From Pisaster brevispinus (taxonomy: Eukaryota; Echinodermata; Asteroidea; Forcipulatida; Asteriidae), in the NCBI GenBank assembly GCA_023634235.1, contig JAMKCF010000022.1, positions 6,068,541 to 6,132,540 of the forward strand: a stretch of 64,000 nt of DNA, given 5' to 3'. The translations under genes and the position numbers were made by a program. Below, piece after piece: positions 22,656-36,263 of the stretch (position 1 is its first letter; every line of letters starts with the position of its first letter). The notes under the pieces are model-generated. The model was not told where the DNA came from. It saw only the letters and a list, made by a program, of their open reading frames with translations, and did not search any database.

Positions 22656-24360
22656 TTCTTCTTCTTTCCGAAAATTCTCATAACATTTACACGTTCAAAT
22701 TTGTGAGCGTTCGTTCTCAGGAACTACGGTCTTAAAAGACACAAACAATACATCAAATGAAAGCCTGGGCTCTAACTTAGATTTAACAGCAGTTCGACCG
22801 AGGGTTTTTAATCCTTTGTTGACGATTTTAACGATTTAAAAACACGTATCGTCAACAAAGCGCGATCGTCTTGTGTGTGTACATTGCACGTAATTCACGC
22901 TGTACATCGCATACCGCCATATACCCACACAGAGCCCATTGTCAACACGCGTAGCATCGTAACACGCTGCATACCGCCAGACCCACAGTCCACACGTGTG
23001 GCATCGTTCGATCTTTGTACCGTTCATTTTGGTTCGCTGCTTCGCTTCTACAGTTAACGGTGAACCTGTATAGCGCCCTCTTGCTTTTGGAGAGTCCTCG
23101 AACTATTAAATACGGAAGCGGTTTGGGATATTAGTACGGGTTCATTCTCATGCAATTTATTTAATTCTCCCACCACAATTTATTTCAAGGTCTGTGCGGT
23201 ATAGCTTATTAATAGATTTAGCCTTGCCTTGGTAGTTTATTATTTACAATTTATTATTAAAAACTTTATATCGTCTGAACCATACGTAAAAGAGTTATAA
23301 TTTGTTGTACCATATTGTAACTTACGGCAAAGTAAACATGTTATTTCCCCCACCCGTACAAAAGTTAATGCATATCACAGTTAACTATTATGTCAACATG
23401 GCATCAGAATAAATCACATGTTACTTTGTAATCTTTAAGCTTGTTTGGAACTTAAAACACATGTAACATTATAGTTTGTAACGTGACCGCACATCAACTT
23501 TTCCTTTTGATTCAAACAGGTCTCTGTGTAAAAAAAAACCTTCAAACGTTGTGCGGCGTTTTTGCTATTTTTGCATTAATTTTAACTTTATTTTCTATGT
23601 TAATTTTGGAATCTCTGCAAGACCCAAGCTTACAACTTTCAATTACTAATTTTTATGCGGTCCCACATGTTACAGCGCCCTCTATGAATGTGTATACAAC
23701 ACACATTGACCTTTCCTTCCAGTCCAAACAGGAAGTTCAAATTTAAACAAATCATATCTCCTTAACCGCATGTCATAGAGTTATAGTTCTTGTGCCGTTT
23801 AAAAGCTTAATACAACACATGTAACATTTTATTTAGAGGCGTGACCCACTTTGACCTTTACTTCCGTTACATACAGGTAGCTCCTGAATCAAATGTCATA
23901 AAGTCACAATGTTTATGCCATCTTGTAAGTCTTGACACAAGTGCATCTTTTTTTTTAAACTATCAACTTTGACCTTTCCTTTCAATCCAAATAAGAAGTT
24001 CAAAGGGCTAAAGTCCAAACTTAGCATTATTTTGTCCATAAAGTCATGATATTTTCTCTTTTTGTTCCACCAACGGCCGAAACCCCAGTGTTTGTTTTTT
24101 ACAAACTTAATTTCTAGTTTGTATTGCAATCTGTAGCGGGCATGATATGTACTTCCAACACTGCCTACTTGGCATACATTCACTTGGCCATTTTATTTGG
24201 AATAAATACTAGTAATAGTGAAATGTTTGATATAAGACAATTTGTTCTTTTTTTCCCATTTTTTAAAGTCAGAAATCCTCTGTCCACATCACAGTTTAAT
24301 TCTTTTAAGATTTGGACGAAGTTTTTTTTCTGGTGTCCACCTGTATTGGTTTAGGTTCAG
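22071..24360. repeat. Three diverged tandem units split by a transposon
   Basis: Units at about 22071-22330, 22331-22560 and 24110-24360 share 'cctggtacttcaa-catg-tccat', a gtca-gacatcctctatccacat phrase and a ggttcagactagg phrase. The second and third are separated by the element at 22562-24088. Confidence 0.55.
22562..24088. mobile_element. TIR element with GGGTTTCGGCC ends, about 1.5 kb
   Basis: Begins gggggtttcggccaaccgcc and ends aacggccgaaaccccag, short inverted repeats. An (ATT)n run at about 22618-22655 follows the left end. The interior contains degenerate direct repeats of a 'tgacctttccttccagtcca-acaggaagttcaaa' module (about 23485, 23710, 23840, 23970). No transposase frame is evident, so non-autonomous. 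Confidence 0.65.
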
Positions 24361-24394
24361 ACTAGGTTGGTGCAAGGTTATTTTTGTGCGATGG

Positions 24395-24817
24395 CAGGGC
24401 TCGAAATATCACTGGCCCGAGGCCAGTGATATTAGCGTCAGGCCAGTAGGCTTAAGACTGGCCAAGTCCGGGGGTCTTGGAGTTTTTTAATAATAAAACC
24501 TCACTCTTTTTTTAATTCATTTTTCAATATATTTTCAAATGTCGATTTTGAGCCTGATAAATATCTTTCAATTCTGTTGAATGTTGAAGTAATACATGTA
24601 CCAATTAGGACAATTGAGATCAATCTTCTTACGGGTAGTGCATCTTTGAATCAAAACAGTTTCAAATTTGAAACTACATGTGTAAATAGTTTTTTTTTTA
24701 ATAATCATTTTAGTTCATGTCGTGAAACACATTTTCCTGTCCAATAAATATTTGTAGCTCTACATGTCCTGAGGTCCTGATGAGGTCTTCTAAATTTCCC
24801 CCCATATTTGAGCCCTG
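24395..24817. mobile_element. CAGGGCTC-family TIR element, copy 2
   Basis: cagggctcgaaatat at the left and atatttgagccctg at the right are near-perfect inverted repeats. Interior includes 'actggcccgaggccagtgat'. Longer (423 bp) than the copy at 1713-2024. Confidence 0.65.
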
Positions 24818-26600
24818 AATGATATTATTGTTATTGGCCCACATGTCCATTTTGAATTAAATCAATCAAATCTGCAATAACTGCATGAAAATAGTAAGAA
24901 TGTCTTGTTGGCACCTTTGACGAAGGCAGTGCAGCCATCGCAATAGACTGTGCAAGTCACGTGTGTATAGGAACGAGAAAGCGAGTCAAACGAACAACTT
25001 TCCTTTTCTAAAATCAAATTTTAGTTTTAAATTATATCTAATGACAAAATCTGACCAACAAAAATACCCATTACAATTTTTATAACATTAGTTTTAGCTT
25101 TTAAAATATGTTTTTATTCTTTTTAAAAAATGTTTATTGAAATAAAATGAAAACTCTGGGACAAGGATGCTTATTTGATCTTAACCTTTTAGAAACCCCT
25201 TATGCGGATTTGTGATTGTCAAACGTGCATAAAACGCGTGACGCATTTTATAGAGGACGCTGAATCCTCAACAACCATTGACTGCAATAAAGGCTTTGCC
25301 TTGCAATTACAGCATCTGGCAATTATCATCGCACATCGAAAACAAGCGTTTACATAATTTTTGTGGTCGGAGGTGAGCACAAAAAAATATAATTCTTTCT
25401 TTATTTTTTGCAGTAACCGGAAATTGATGTTAAGTTTAATTGTCTGGTTTTCTTTGTTATATTGTTGAATTGATTTTACTTATGTATTTTTGATCACTAA
25501 GTATTACATTCCCAACAACATACTAAATTTTCATAGTCACAAACTACTTTCCACTAAAATATTTGACAAAACAAAATCTAGCCCACGTTAAACTCCATAT
25601 GATTGGGACCACAATGGTCCCGGAAGTTTGAATGCATGCAAGACTTGCACAGTCTATTGTTTGGCATTGTTTTGGGTTGTGATTAATCCATGACATGAAT
25701 GAAGTGTCATAGGCTATATCTATAGTTTTATTGAAAATGTTTACAAATAGGCCTACCACTTAATTGTGGTTTTGTATGGTCTCCAAGTTCCCTAAAAAGA
25801 TTCACTGCAAGAAGTAAATGGAATGGTCTGTGTTGGTCTTAGGATGGAGCGTTCTCACTCTGCAGACGACACATAAAGTTTGTCAATCCTTAAAATTGTT
25901 TCTGCTCGGGGCTTTGTTTTTCAGACTTTTCTCCCAATGGGAATATATTTTCAAACTACATAAATTATTCTTGTTTATATTTTCAAGAATTGGAACTATT
26001 TGGATAATAAGATACTTGGCAAAAAAACATGTTGTTAACTTTATTAACTTTCATTTTGTAAACAATATTTCTAATTACTATTTAGTATTCTCCTTTTAAT
26101 TTAACACTTTACAATCAACATTCATGAGGGGCTATGTTGCCATGCTTTGTATTGATTTGATTTTAAATAAATAAATAAATAAATACATAAATATATTGTT
26201 TTTTTACTTGACACAATTTTAGTAGCTCCTTCAACTTAAGTCCAGTAAACCTTTCCACTATGATTGCCTTGCTGCATAAACACAACATTTACTTATTGGG
26301 TAAGAATCAAAAATATTTGCTGATCGTTTTCCCTGATTCTGAAATCTCTCCATGATGAACTAGTATGAAAATCTCTCTCATTATGGAATCGTTTTTGCTA
26401 TTATAGGGAATGTAATTCTAGTTATCTCCCTGATTGTTATACAAACACTCCCTGATTGCAAGATGCAAATGTTGGCAGCACAGTCTTGTAAACAGATTGT
26501 TTACTTTTTCAAATCATAATTAATTAATTGTAATGATGACATTTGTACTAAAAAATGTTTGTGTTTGCTTTTCGCCCCTTTACCCTGAGTGTACTCAATG
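24818..26600. other. No gene recognised
   Basis: AT-rich sequence with an (AAAT)n microsatellite at about 26165-26190. One small-RNA-like block is listed at 26533-26588. Confidence 0.4.
26533..26588 (+). ncRNA. Box C/D snoRNA-like sequence (weak)
   Basis: A perfect C box (atgatga, 26533-26539) is followed 45 bases later by a D box (ctga, 26585-26588). The 19 bases overlapping the D box (26567-26585) are complementary at about 16 positions to a conserved large-subunit rRNA segment that I recall as GGGUAUAGGGGCGAAAGAC. However, the fifth base upstream of the D box is a mismatch and there is no good terminal stem, so it may be a relic or chance. Confidence 0.25.
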
Positions 26601-27890
26601 GATACAACTTGCCAGAGTCCTGTGATGTTCGTCTAGCCTAGTCTTCGTTTGCATTCACCAAGAGTTGAAATTCATCTAACAAGTACTTGGTAAGTTAATC
26701 CAACAACTATCCAATTTAGTAAAGCAGTGTTTTAGAATGTTTCTTTTGTCAACATCCACGACTGAATGGCCACTTAGTGGCAAATGCAAATCTACATCAT
26801 GTGGTCTGCTCGGGTTAAACGGTAGTTGGTGCAGTTTGTATGGATTTCATAATAACGGTTAAAAATGCATAATTTAGAGCTCCTGGTAAATGGAGTAAAT
26901 TGGTCAAGAGTGGTCTACAAAGTAATTGTTTTGCAGAAAATAACATTCAGTTTCAAAGAATATCATTCATTTGTGGATTTTGAGTCGTTTGTTCAAATGA
27001 AGATAATGTTTTATTTATCGCCATATCAATCATTTCAGATATGAAATTGTGATTAACAATATTTAAGCACCTTGGGCTGGCTCATCCAGGGGTACTCAAT
27101 GTTGCAAAACTTATATTGCTTCCATTCCACTGGAGCTACCTTCACTCTGAATTTTGTTGTCAAACATGTTTCACAATTTTGAAAAATGTCACTTTTTGCA
27201 TACATGGCACTGACTTAGTGTGGGAGCCTGGGATGGAGTCCTGCTCATCTACACATGCCCGCTCATGGACTCCTATGTTGAATAGCCTCTGACACGTCAG
27301 CTTGGAGCATCATTGTAGGCAAGGTAAGGTTATTTCTGTAACTTTATACCAAACCAGCACCAAACTGCATGTTATTAACAAGCTCACTTCCATCTTAACC
27401 ATCACTTAACATCTATTAAACTCACTTCATGTTTGTAGTTTTCATCTTCATGTCACATTTTAATCTATCATCAATAACTTTGCACCATCATCTGTCATCA
27501 GTCACTAGGTCATGTAACAACCACTTCACACCATTTTCATGCACCTCACATAATGCCAAACTATATTGAGTTCTGTTTTGGAATTGCCATTTCTGATTGT
27601 ACTTATTTGTCTTTTATTTACTGCAATGGTGAACTGCCGAACCATCTGCCCATGAGCAAGTATTCCTTGGAAATATGGAGTCCAGTGCAAACAACACATG
27701 CCATCCCAGAACCATGAAGACATCAATGGAGGTGTGTTACTCTATGAGGAGAATCACGTCTACTCATTTTAAAATTAAGAATAGAATCTAAAGGTAAGTT
27801 TTCTTTCAGTTTGCTTTATAATTCAGATATTCATACAGGACTGTTATTTGTTGAGATTTTTCATAAAATGAAGGTTTTCATTGGTCTTTG

Positions 27891-28356
27891 TTAAAGAGGG
27901 GCTACAAGGTCAAATTTAGTTTTGTGATCCACTCATTTTCCAATACATTCCTTATGAACATAGGGGGGGAAGTTACAAGTCTGTAACCTCAGCTTAACAT
28001 GGTGTAAAATGCCACCATGTTTGATATTCTTCAAGCGCAATTTTTGTCAAGATTCAAAAATGTTTGATGACATCACATTTCAAATATATATGGTCGGTAC
28101 ATTTTTGTCCAGAGATTTTTCAGTTCATTCCTAAATTTTGATTTCATTCAATCAAATGTACAGACCCATTTCTTTAAGCTGTTCAATGGCGTCTTGTTTA
28201 AAAATACACTCTTCAACAGTATAAAATAATACTTGCACCATTTTAATGTGAAGTTAGAGATTTGTAACTTGTACACCACTTCCATGAGTACTCTACCTAT
28301 TGGAAATTAAGTGAGTGCATCACAAAACTCAATTTCACCTTGTAGCCCATCTTTAA
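27891..28356. mobile_element. TTAA-flanked MITE (piggyBac-like target)
   Basis: TTAA at 27891-27894 and 28353-28356 bracket inverted arms: agaggggctacaaggtcaaa on the left and tttcaccttgtagcccatct on the right, then further matching text (gtgatccactcattttccaa and its inverse). TTAA target duplications are characteristic of the piggyBac superfamily; no transposase is present. Confidence 0.75.
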
Positions 28357-30107
28357 CGGTCAGATTTTCAAGAAAGACATCACTACTATTACGACCACAT
28401 CTCAAAATTTCAATTTGAAGTGGTGTCAAGAATCTATCAACTAGTAAAATCTGATTCATGTTTACTCATGGAGCATCATTTCCTGACAAAAAGATGTTGC
28501 CACATTTCCCCAGGATTTTTTATTTTTATACAACCACACCCTGGTAAATAAAAGTGCAGAATATAACCATGCAAAAAATGATAAAGTAAAAAGTATTTGA
28601 TGTGAATGATGTAGTTGGTGACTTGATTCATATGTATTTCAGGAGTCTGTGTTTGTGCTGATGACATGCTGCATTATCTGCTGATGAGTAAGGGCCAAGG
28701 TGACAACAGATGGGTGCCTGGCTGTACAGCGAAGTGTTCCTGTCTCCATGGTGGATGACAAGATGTGTTGCAGTCTGATGGATGATACAACAGATGTAGC
28801 TGGTAATGTGAAGATCAAATGATCAAATAATTTTTATGAATTAAGCCTTAAGTCCTCAAATCGCCTACAACTGTCCTACCTGTTACTTCTCAAACCGCCT
28901 GAAAAGTTTGCAAGTTGTATCTTGAGTTTTATACATGCGATTGTAACGCACCAAACGGCAGTAGATAGAGCACGATCTCAATATTACAATGGTTTAAAAA
29001 ATAACACATGGTCCCCCTAAGAAAAAAGAGTTATTTTCGACCTTCAACAACGTTCTTACGCAGCCCCCCATGTAACACACAATGAGAAGTTGTTCTGTTT
29101 GTGTATGGACCATATATTAAGTACAATATACCCAGTAATGGCAACCGTACTTTCTTTCATGATGAACTTACAGAGTTTTTACACATGGAATACCTCATGA
29201 ATAGAAAGGATTTATCAGAGAGTAACTTGTGTCAATCTTTTTTTAACAATCTGTGTCTTTTGAGATGACAGTACAGTTGAGTAAATTTCTATGCACATCT
29301 TTCCAATGTAGCAAATGTTCACTTCACTCGCAAACAATCCTAATTTTTCTAATTTTCCTAATTTTAGTCCCTATGTTTTCAACCTCAAACCTTCAATATG
29401 GTAAAGCAAACAAAACAACTGTGCAAATCATTTGAAAGGTAATGTGATCATTTACTAAATAAACCAAACTTATTCAATGCGGAGGTTATGCAACAATTTC
29501 TAGGTATATTAGAAAATATCCGTGCCACGTTCAAGGAACACATGACTCAATGCTTACTTGTGAGTAAATTGAGTAACAAATAAATCTTGATCACCTTTTA
29601 TGCTCACCATCAAGTCATTTTTCTATTGGAACAAAATTTGCAGGAAGACGAATTACTGGGATCCTCTTCGATGTAATCAACAGACTGTGAAGACACCAAT
29701 GGAGGTGTGTTATCGTCCAATAAGTGACATGATCAAAGTTAAGGATTACTTCTTCCTATAGTATTTGACTGGCTACAATATTTTGAAAGAGGGTTGAAGT
29801 CAACTTTGGAGTCAATGTTGCGATTTCGCAACTTGTGTAATATTGAATGTATGACTTGTATCACTCAATATTTGATTGCCTCAAATCTGTTCATGAAAAG
29901 TAGCGAATGAAATCAATTTGGAGTTCACTTTGTAATTTGAATGCATTTATTATATGACTCTTCTTGTACAGGTGATGTCACAAGGAGTTATTTGGGTCCA
30001 TGAATGAATGACCTTGGATGGATGAGTGTTATGATATCCAGATGCAAGTTTCAAGGTAAGATGACTTCAAGACATTGAAGTACTGGATTTATTATTATTG
30101 ACCAAAC

Positions 30108-30157
30108 AAATTTAATCAGTGTGAATGAGAAAGCTGACTGATTAAAAGGTACATTAG
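30108..30157. repeat. Short hairpin
   Basis: tttaatcagt and actgattaaa form a 10-bp stem around a 16-base loop. Function unknown. Confidence 0.3.
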
Positions 30158-30933
30158 CAGCAGTCCTCCAGAGAAATATTTCCTGTCTGTAATACTCAGT
30201 CAAGGAAAGTGCTTTTGAAGATCTCATGTTGCTTATATTGACTGCAATAATCAAAATTATTGCGATATAATCATGCACTCAATCCCTGACAAAACACAAA
30301 CTATTTTTTGCTGTTTTCTCTGAAACATGATCACCAAAACTTGATTCAGTTCTTTGTTTTTTTCTCATGGAAACATTTGAACTAGATGATAAGAATGATT
30401 TAACTCTTTCAAAATATCTTGTAGAAAGAAACCATAACAAAAAATGTAAAACTCACCAACCCACTTTTGTGAAGCTCTTTATAATACATGTAGACTGTTT
30501 TAGTGAAAATCTTTTACAACTTGGTAAATGCATTGTTAGTGTTAAGCATTTTGGGAAGAAACACCTTGGGGTGGCTTTTCCAGGGTGCTAAATAAATCAA
30601 GATTTATTTTGAAACTAATCATTGCTTCAATACTACTGGATCTACCTAAATGTACTCTGGTTTTGTTTGTTTGTAAAACATGTTTCACAACTTTGAAAAC
30701 GTCACCTTTTATTACATACATGCAGTAACTGAATGTTGGAACCTGGGATGGAGTCTTGCTCATCCAACTGTTAACAATTTGATTTTTGTTTCTCCAGGGT
30801 ATCTTGATGACTGGAATTGACACAGTGTACTGCTAATGATCATGAAGACATCAAGAGAGATCTGGTGTTGACGAATGACATCTTGGAGGTAAATGATTTG
30901 TACTTATGTCATAACAACTTAAATGTCTTTCAG

Positions 30934-33900
30934 GTGATAGTGACAATTGCTTTGATGTAGTATTCTGCTGTCAACATGGACCATGAAGATTGAAGTGATG
31001 TCCATGGTAGAAGGAGATTGGCATCCAGGTAATCTACATCTTCATATCACCAGGTTCACTTATGGAATTTGAAGGTGAGATTTCTTCTGCAGTTGAAATA
31101 GTGGGCTTGAACTGTCACACCCAAACCATTCTTAATCATATCTTTGAAGACACCGACAATGGCCTATGTTAGATAGCCTGTATGACTTTGGTTTTGCTGT
31201 TTTGTGAAATCTTTTATTTTTTAATGAACACACATGCATTTTTGTTCCCCCTTAAATGTGGAACAAGTTCCTGGGCGCTATTAGGGAAGTGACATCCACT
31301 GCCACCAACAAGCACCAACTTAAACTTAATTTATTTTTAGTAGTTTTTTTATCAGTGTTGTTGATTGTGAGGGGCTGTGGTCTTTGTAGAGTGCCATTAA
31401 AACTACCCATGTTGTTATTTATTTTAGCATAATGGGTTTTTACAATATTCTTCAAATATTAGGGATCCACATAAATTTTTGAGTCAAAATATGATTTTGA
31501 TTTATTTCCAGGTGACATCATGAGGAATTACAGATTGTTGTGTGCGATGGGAAGCGTGAAGATTCCACTCTCGTGCTGTGTTCTGTTGTCAACCTGGACA
31601 ATAAAACCATCAATGGAGGTGTGTCAAGGTGTGAATAGAATCTTATTAGTAGTCACTTCTGTTGGTGTAGAATTGAAACCTAGTGAAATCAGCAAATGTT
31701 GAATTGTTATAATAAGTTGCCCAGTCACTGTAAATAATTCACTATTCTGATCTGCATTTTGGAAACAGATTGTTGCTGTCAGTTGGAAACTGTGTTGATT
31801 TTTGATATGAAATTTGTTGTCAACATTCCAAAGGCCATGTTTAATTTAGAATCTTCATGTTCGTCATTGTATTTTATGTTATTAAGTTTGGCTGTTTGTT
31901 GACTTTGACTGCTGTATACTAAACCATTGTGATGGAGTGATTTTGTTTGTTTTGTAAAACATGTTTCACAAATTTGAAAGTGCGAAATGTTTTACTTACG
32001 TGGCTATGACTGAATGTGACAACCTGGGATGGAGTCCTGCTTATCTAAAACAATGTTCTTGCATATTAAGGAGAAGGTTTACAACTGTTACAACTTTGAT
32101 TTTTGTTTTTCTAGGGTATCTCGATGACTGGAATCGACACAGTGTGCTAAAAACGATCATGAAGACATCGAGAGAGATCTGGTGTTGACAAGTGACTTCT
32201 TAGAGATAGAGACATCACTGAATCAAGGAAAGAAGTATCAAATTTTGTTTTCTTAAATGTTTATGTTCTAGGCCAGGTCTTGATGAATACTCGGGGTGGT
32301 AACATGTTTATCCTAAAGTCTTGTGACATCAATTGGTAGTGATCTGAGGAATAGAAATGACCATTCCTAATTCTGTATGTACTAGATACCAGTACCAAAT
32401 ATCCTGAGGAAAGTGTTGATCTGATCCACAACATGCAAATAATTTATCCTCCAATACTCGGTTCTTAATTCAATTAACCAATTCAAATTAAACATGTGGC
32501 GATAATTGTAGCACATGTATATCTTGTAGGTTTCTTAGTTTGTTGAAAACATCAAAGGCAGTTTAGATAGAGGAGACTAACAATTCAAATCTTACAAAGC
32601 TATATTTAATTCAGCATCTTTCTGTTCTTAGTTGTATTTGATGTTATCCAGGTTGGCTGTTTGATGATTGACTGTGACATTGACTGAACCACCCAACCGA
32701 GTTGCTGTAATCGACCTGTCACTATAGCCAGATGACCCACTCAAAGGTAGATTTTGTTTATGTTGTCTCTTTACAAAGTTCCATCTGTTTGTAATGTTTG
32801 TAAATGTAACTTGTCCAACTCGTTTCATACAAGTCTTTTTCGACCTATGAGGAGTGTTATGTCATATTGGAATAATTAATTAAAACAGTATTCCAGTGCT
32901 AATCATCAGATGATCAAGTTATATTTGTCTGTCAATGATTTGTACTGATACGAATACAACGTAACTGTCTTTCAGGTGATTGCGACGACTGATTTGATGT
33001 AGTATTCCGCTGTCAACATGGACCATGAAGATTGAAGTGATGTCCATAGTAGGAGATTGGCATCCAGGTATCTACATCTTCCTATCACCAGGTTCACTTA
33101 TGGAATTTGAAGGTGAGATTTCTTCTTTGCAGTTGAAATAGTGGGCTTGAACTGTCACACCCAAACCATTCTTAATCATATCTTTGAAGACACCAACATT
33201 GGCCTATGTTAGATAGCCTGTATGACTTTGGTTTTGCTGTTATGTGAAATCTTTTATTTTTTAATGAACACACATACATTTTTGTTCCCCCTTAAATGTG
33301 GAACAAGTTCCTGGGCGCTATTAGGGAAGTGGCATCCACTGCCACCAACAAGCACCAACCAAAACTTAATTTATTTTTAGTAGTTTTTTTTATCAGTGTT
33401 GTTGATTGTGAGGGGCTGTGGTCTTTGTACAGCGCCATAAAAACTACCCATGTTACTTATTTTAGCATTATGGTTTTTTTTAAATATTCTTGAAATATTA
33501 GGGATCCATGTAAACTTTGGAGTCAAAACATGATTTTGATTTATTTCCAGGTGACATCATGAGGAATTACAGATTGTTGTGTGCGATGGGAAACTTGAAT
33601 ATTCCACTCTCGTACTGTGTTCTGTTGTCAACCTGGACAATAAAACCATCAATGGAGGTGTGTCAAGGTGTGGATAGAATCTTATTATTAGTCAAGATCT
33701 CTTCTGTTGGTGTAGAATTGAAACCTAGTGAAAAAAGCAAATGTTGAATTGTTATAATAAGTTGCCCAGTCACTGTAAATAATTCACTATTCTGATCTGC
33801 ATTTTGGATACAGATTGTTGCTGTCAGTTGGAAACTGTGTTGATTTTTGATATGAAATTTGTTGTCAACATTCCAAAGGCCATGTTTAATTTAGAATCTT

Positions 33901-35039
33901 TGTGTTCGTCATTGTATTTTATGTTATTAAGTTTGGCTGTTTGAAGACTGTGACTGCCGTATACTAAACCATTGTGATGGAGTGATTTTGTTTTGTAAAA
34001 CTCTGAAAGTGTCACCTTTTTTACATAGTGGCTATGACTGAATGTTGGAACCTGGGATGGAGTCCTGTTCATCCAACTGTTAACAATTTGATTTTTGTTT
34101 CTCCAGGGTATCTTGATGACTGGAATTGACACAGTGTACTGCTAACGATCATGAAGACATCAAGAGAGATCTGGTGTTGACGAATGACGTCTTGGAGATG
34201 GAAAGGAAAGGAGTATCAAATTTTGTTTTCTTAATTGTTTATGTTAAAGGCCAGGTCTTGATGAATACTCAGGGTGGTAACAAGTTTACTCTAACGTCTT
34301 GTGACATCAATTGGTAGTGATCTGAGGAATAGAAATGACCATTCCTAATTCTGTATGCACTAGATACCAGTACCAAATATCCTCCAATACCAAGTTCTTA
34401 GTTCAATTTACTAATTCAAAGTAAACATGTGGTGACAATGGTAGCACATGTATATCTTGTAGATTTCTTAGTTTGTTGAAAACATCAAAGGCAGTTTAGA
34501 TAGAGAAGACTAAAATTTCAAACCTGGCAAAGCCATTAATTCAGAATCTTTCTGTTTTTAGTTGTATTTGATGTTACCCAGGTTGGCTGTTTGATGACTG
34601 ACTGTGACATTGACTGAACCACCCAACTGAGTTGCTCAGATGCCAGATGACCCACTTATAGGTAGATTTTGTTTATGTTATCTCTCTACAAAGTCCCATC
34701 TGTTTGTAATTTTTTTTAATGTATTTTGTCCGACTTGTTTTATACAAGTCTTTTTCGACCCATGAGGAGTGTTATGTCATATTAGAAGAATGTTTTAAAG
34801 CAATCTTCCATTGCTGATCCTCAGATGATGAAATTATGTTTGTCTGTAAATGATTTGTACTGATATGATTACAATGTAACTGTCTTTCAGGTGATTGTGA
34901 CGACTGATGTGATGTAGTATTTTGCTGTCAACATGGACCATGAAGATTGAAGTGGCATCACGGTACAAGGAGAGGGACATCATCGCATGAGGAGTTTCTT
35001 ACATCCGCTGACTAGCAAGTTCACTTATGGAATTTGAAG
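30934..35039. repeat. Tandem 2-kb duplication inside the non-coding exon array
   Basis: 30934-32975 is repeated as 32976-34890, and a third unit starts at 34891. Exons and introns are equally similar: the 107-nt exon at 31512-31618 differs from 33551-33657 at only a few bases, and the flanking introns differ at a similar rate. A piece of a preceding unit is seen at about 30640-30888. This is a plain segmental duplication, not selective exon copying. Confidence 0.8.
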
Positions 35040-35899
35040 GTGAGATTTATTCTTTGGAGTTGCACATAACCTAGAAAGTATTTATCTTTATTTACAAACG
35101 AAATGTTTTGTTTGAGTTGACAATCTGAAACCAATCTTCAAAACATTTCAAAAGTAGTCAATGGCCCAATGTTAGATAAAATAGACTGTAAAGACAATCA
35201 ATTTAAAACTAGAATGTGCAGGTTGTTGATAGGTGATTTATGGATATCATAAAAACTTTACTTATTTTCAGGTGAATGTGGCGACTGCTTTGATGTAGTA
35301 TTCCGCTGTCGAAATGGACCATGGAGAGAGAAGTGAAGTCATGGTACAAGCAGATATGGCAAAAGGAGACTGACATCCAGGTATCTGCACCAACCATGAA
35401 GATTGAACCACACTATTTCAACACTCTCTTGTCAACCTAGACTATAAAAACATCAGCGTAAGTGTTTCAAGGTATGAAACTTAACAGTGCATTCTTTGAT
35501 ACTTGAGTACAATGTCTTTTTACCTTAACTTGAAGACATACATTTAGATGAGGCTCTGGTAATTGTTGGCATCAAATACCAAATATTTTTGTCGAGGTCG
35601 ATTGAATGACACTGTAAATCAAATCTGTACACACCAAAAAGTTATGTTGTCTCTAGGCTGCTTAAATCTAAAACTTTAACATCTTTAATTTTAACGATAG
35701 TGTTGTTTGTTTCTTTCTGGATCATATAGGATGAACACAGTCATACAATGTGGAGTCGGTCATGTCAAGATTCTGAGTTACCTCATGCAGTGCCAGGGCA
35801 ACTATTGCTTTACCAACGTTTTTCTGAAGGACTGTTTCTTCATGGCGACTACCCTCGTCTAATACTTTGTCCAAACTCATTCACAATTGTCAACTTACT

Positions 35900-36210
35900 T
35901 GAAATGAGGTACTTCATTACAAGTATGTAGACAGAATGCATGTACAACTTCTAACAAGGTACTTCCTTACAAGTACATGTATTCACATGAAAGATTGCAT
36001 GTTTGTAATGAGGTACTGCATTACAATCGTGCAATATTAACATGCTTGCAATGAAGTACCTCATTGCAAGTATGTTAAAGTTTCATGCATGTAATGAAGT
36101 ACCTCATTACAAACATGAAACATGTTAGGTTACTTTGTAATGCATTAGCTCATTACAAAATATGAAACAATTTAAGGTTATTTGTAATGAAGTAAACTCA
36201 TTACAAGTAT
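35900..36210 (+). repeat. Run of seven palindromic units
   Basis: Seven imperfect palindromes of the form tgtaatga-rgtacy-tcattaca occur about every 40-50 bases (around 35903, 35953, 36004, 36045, 36081, 36134 and 36182). The one at 36045-36070 has 10-bp perfect arms around agtacc; that at 36081-36120 spans 40 bases with two stem segments. If transcribed as the 3' part of the non-coding transcript, they would fold into serial hairpins. Confidence 0.75.
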
Positions 36211-36257
36211 GAATACAACAAGCTTGTTAGGAATTGTGTTTGAGCGCTGGTTATTAC

Positions 36258-36263
36258 TAATAA
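36258..36263 (+). promoter_or_regulatory. Candidate polyA signal
   Basis: AATAAA just after the palindrome run, a plausible 3' end for the transcript whose last exon begins at 35730. Confidence 0.35.

Noticed and set aside
32632..34661. C/D snoRNAs within the TGATGA/CTGA-rich blocks at 32650-32746 and 34585-34661
   Set aside because: C and D box words occur, but they lie inside exon-like blocks, the spacing is short and no terminal stem forms.
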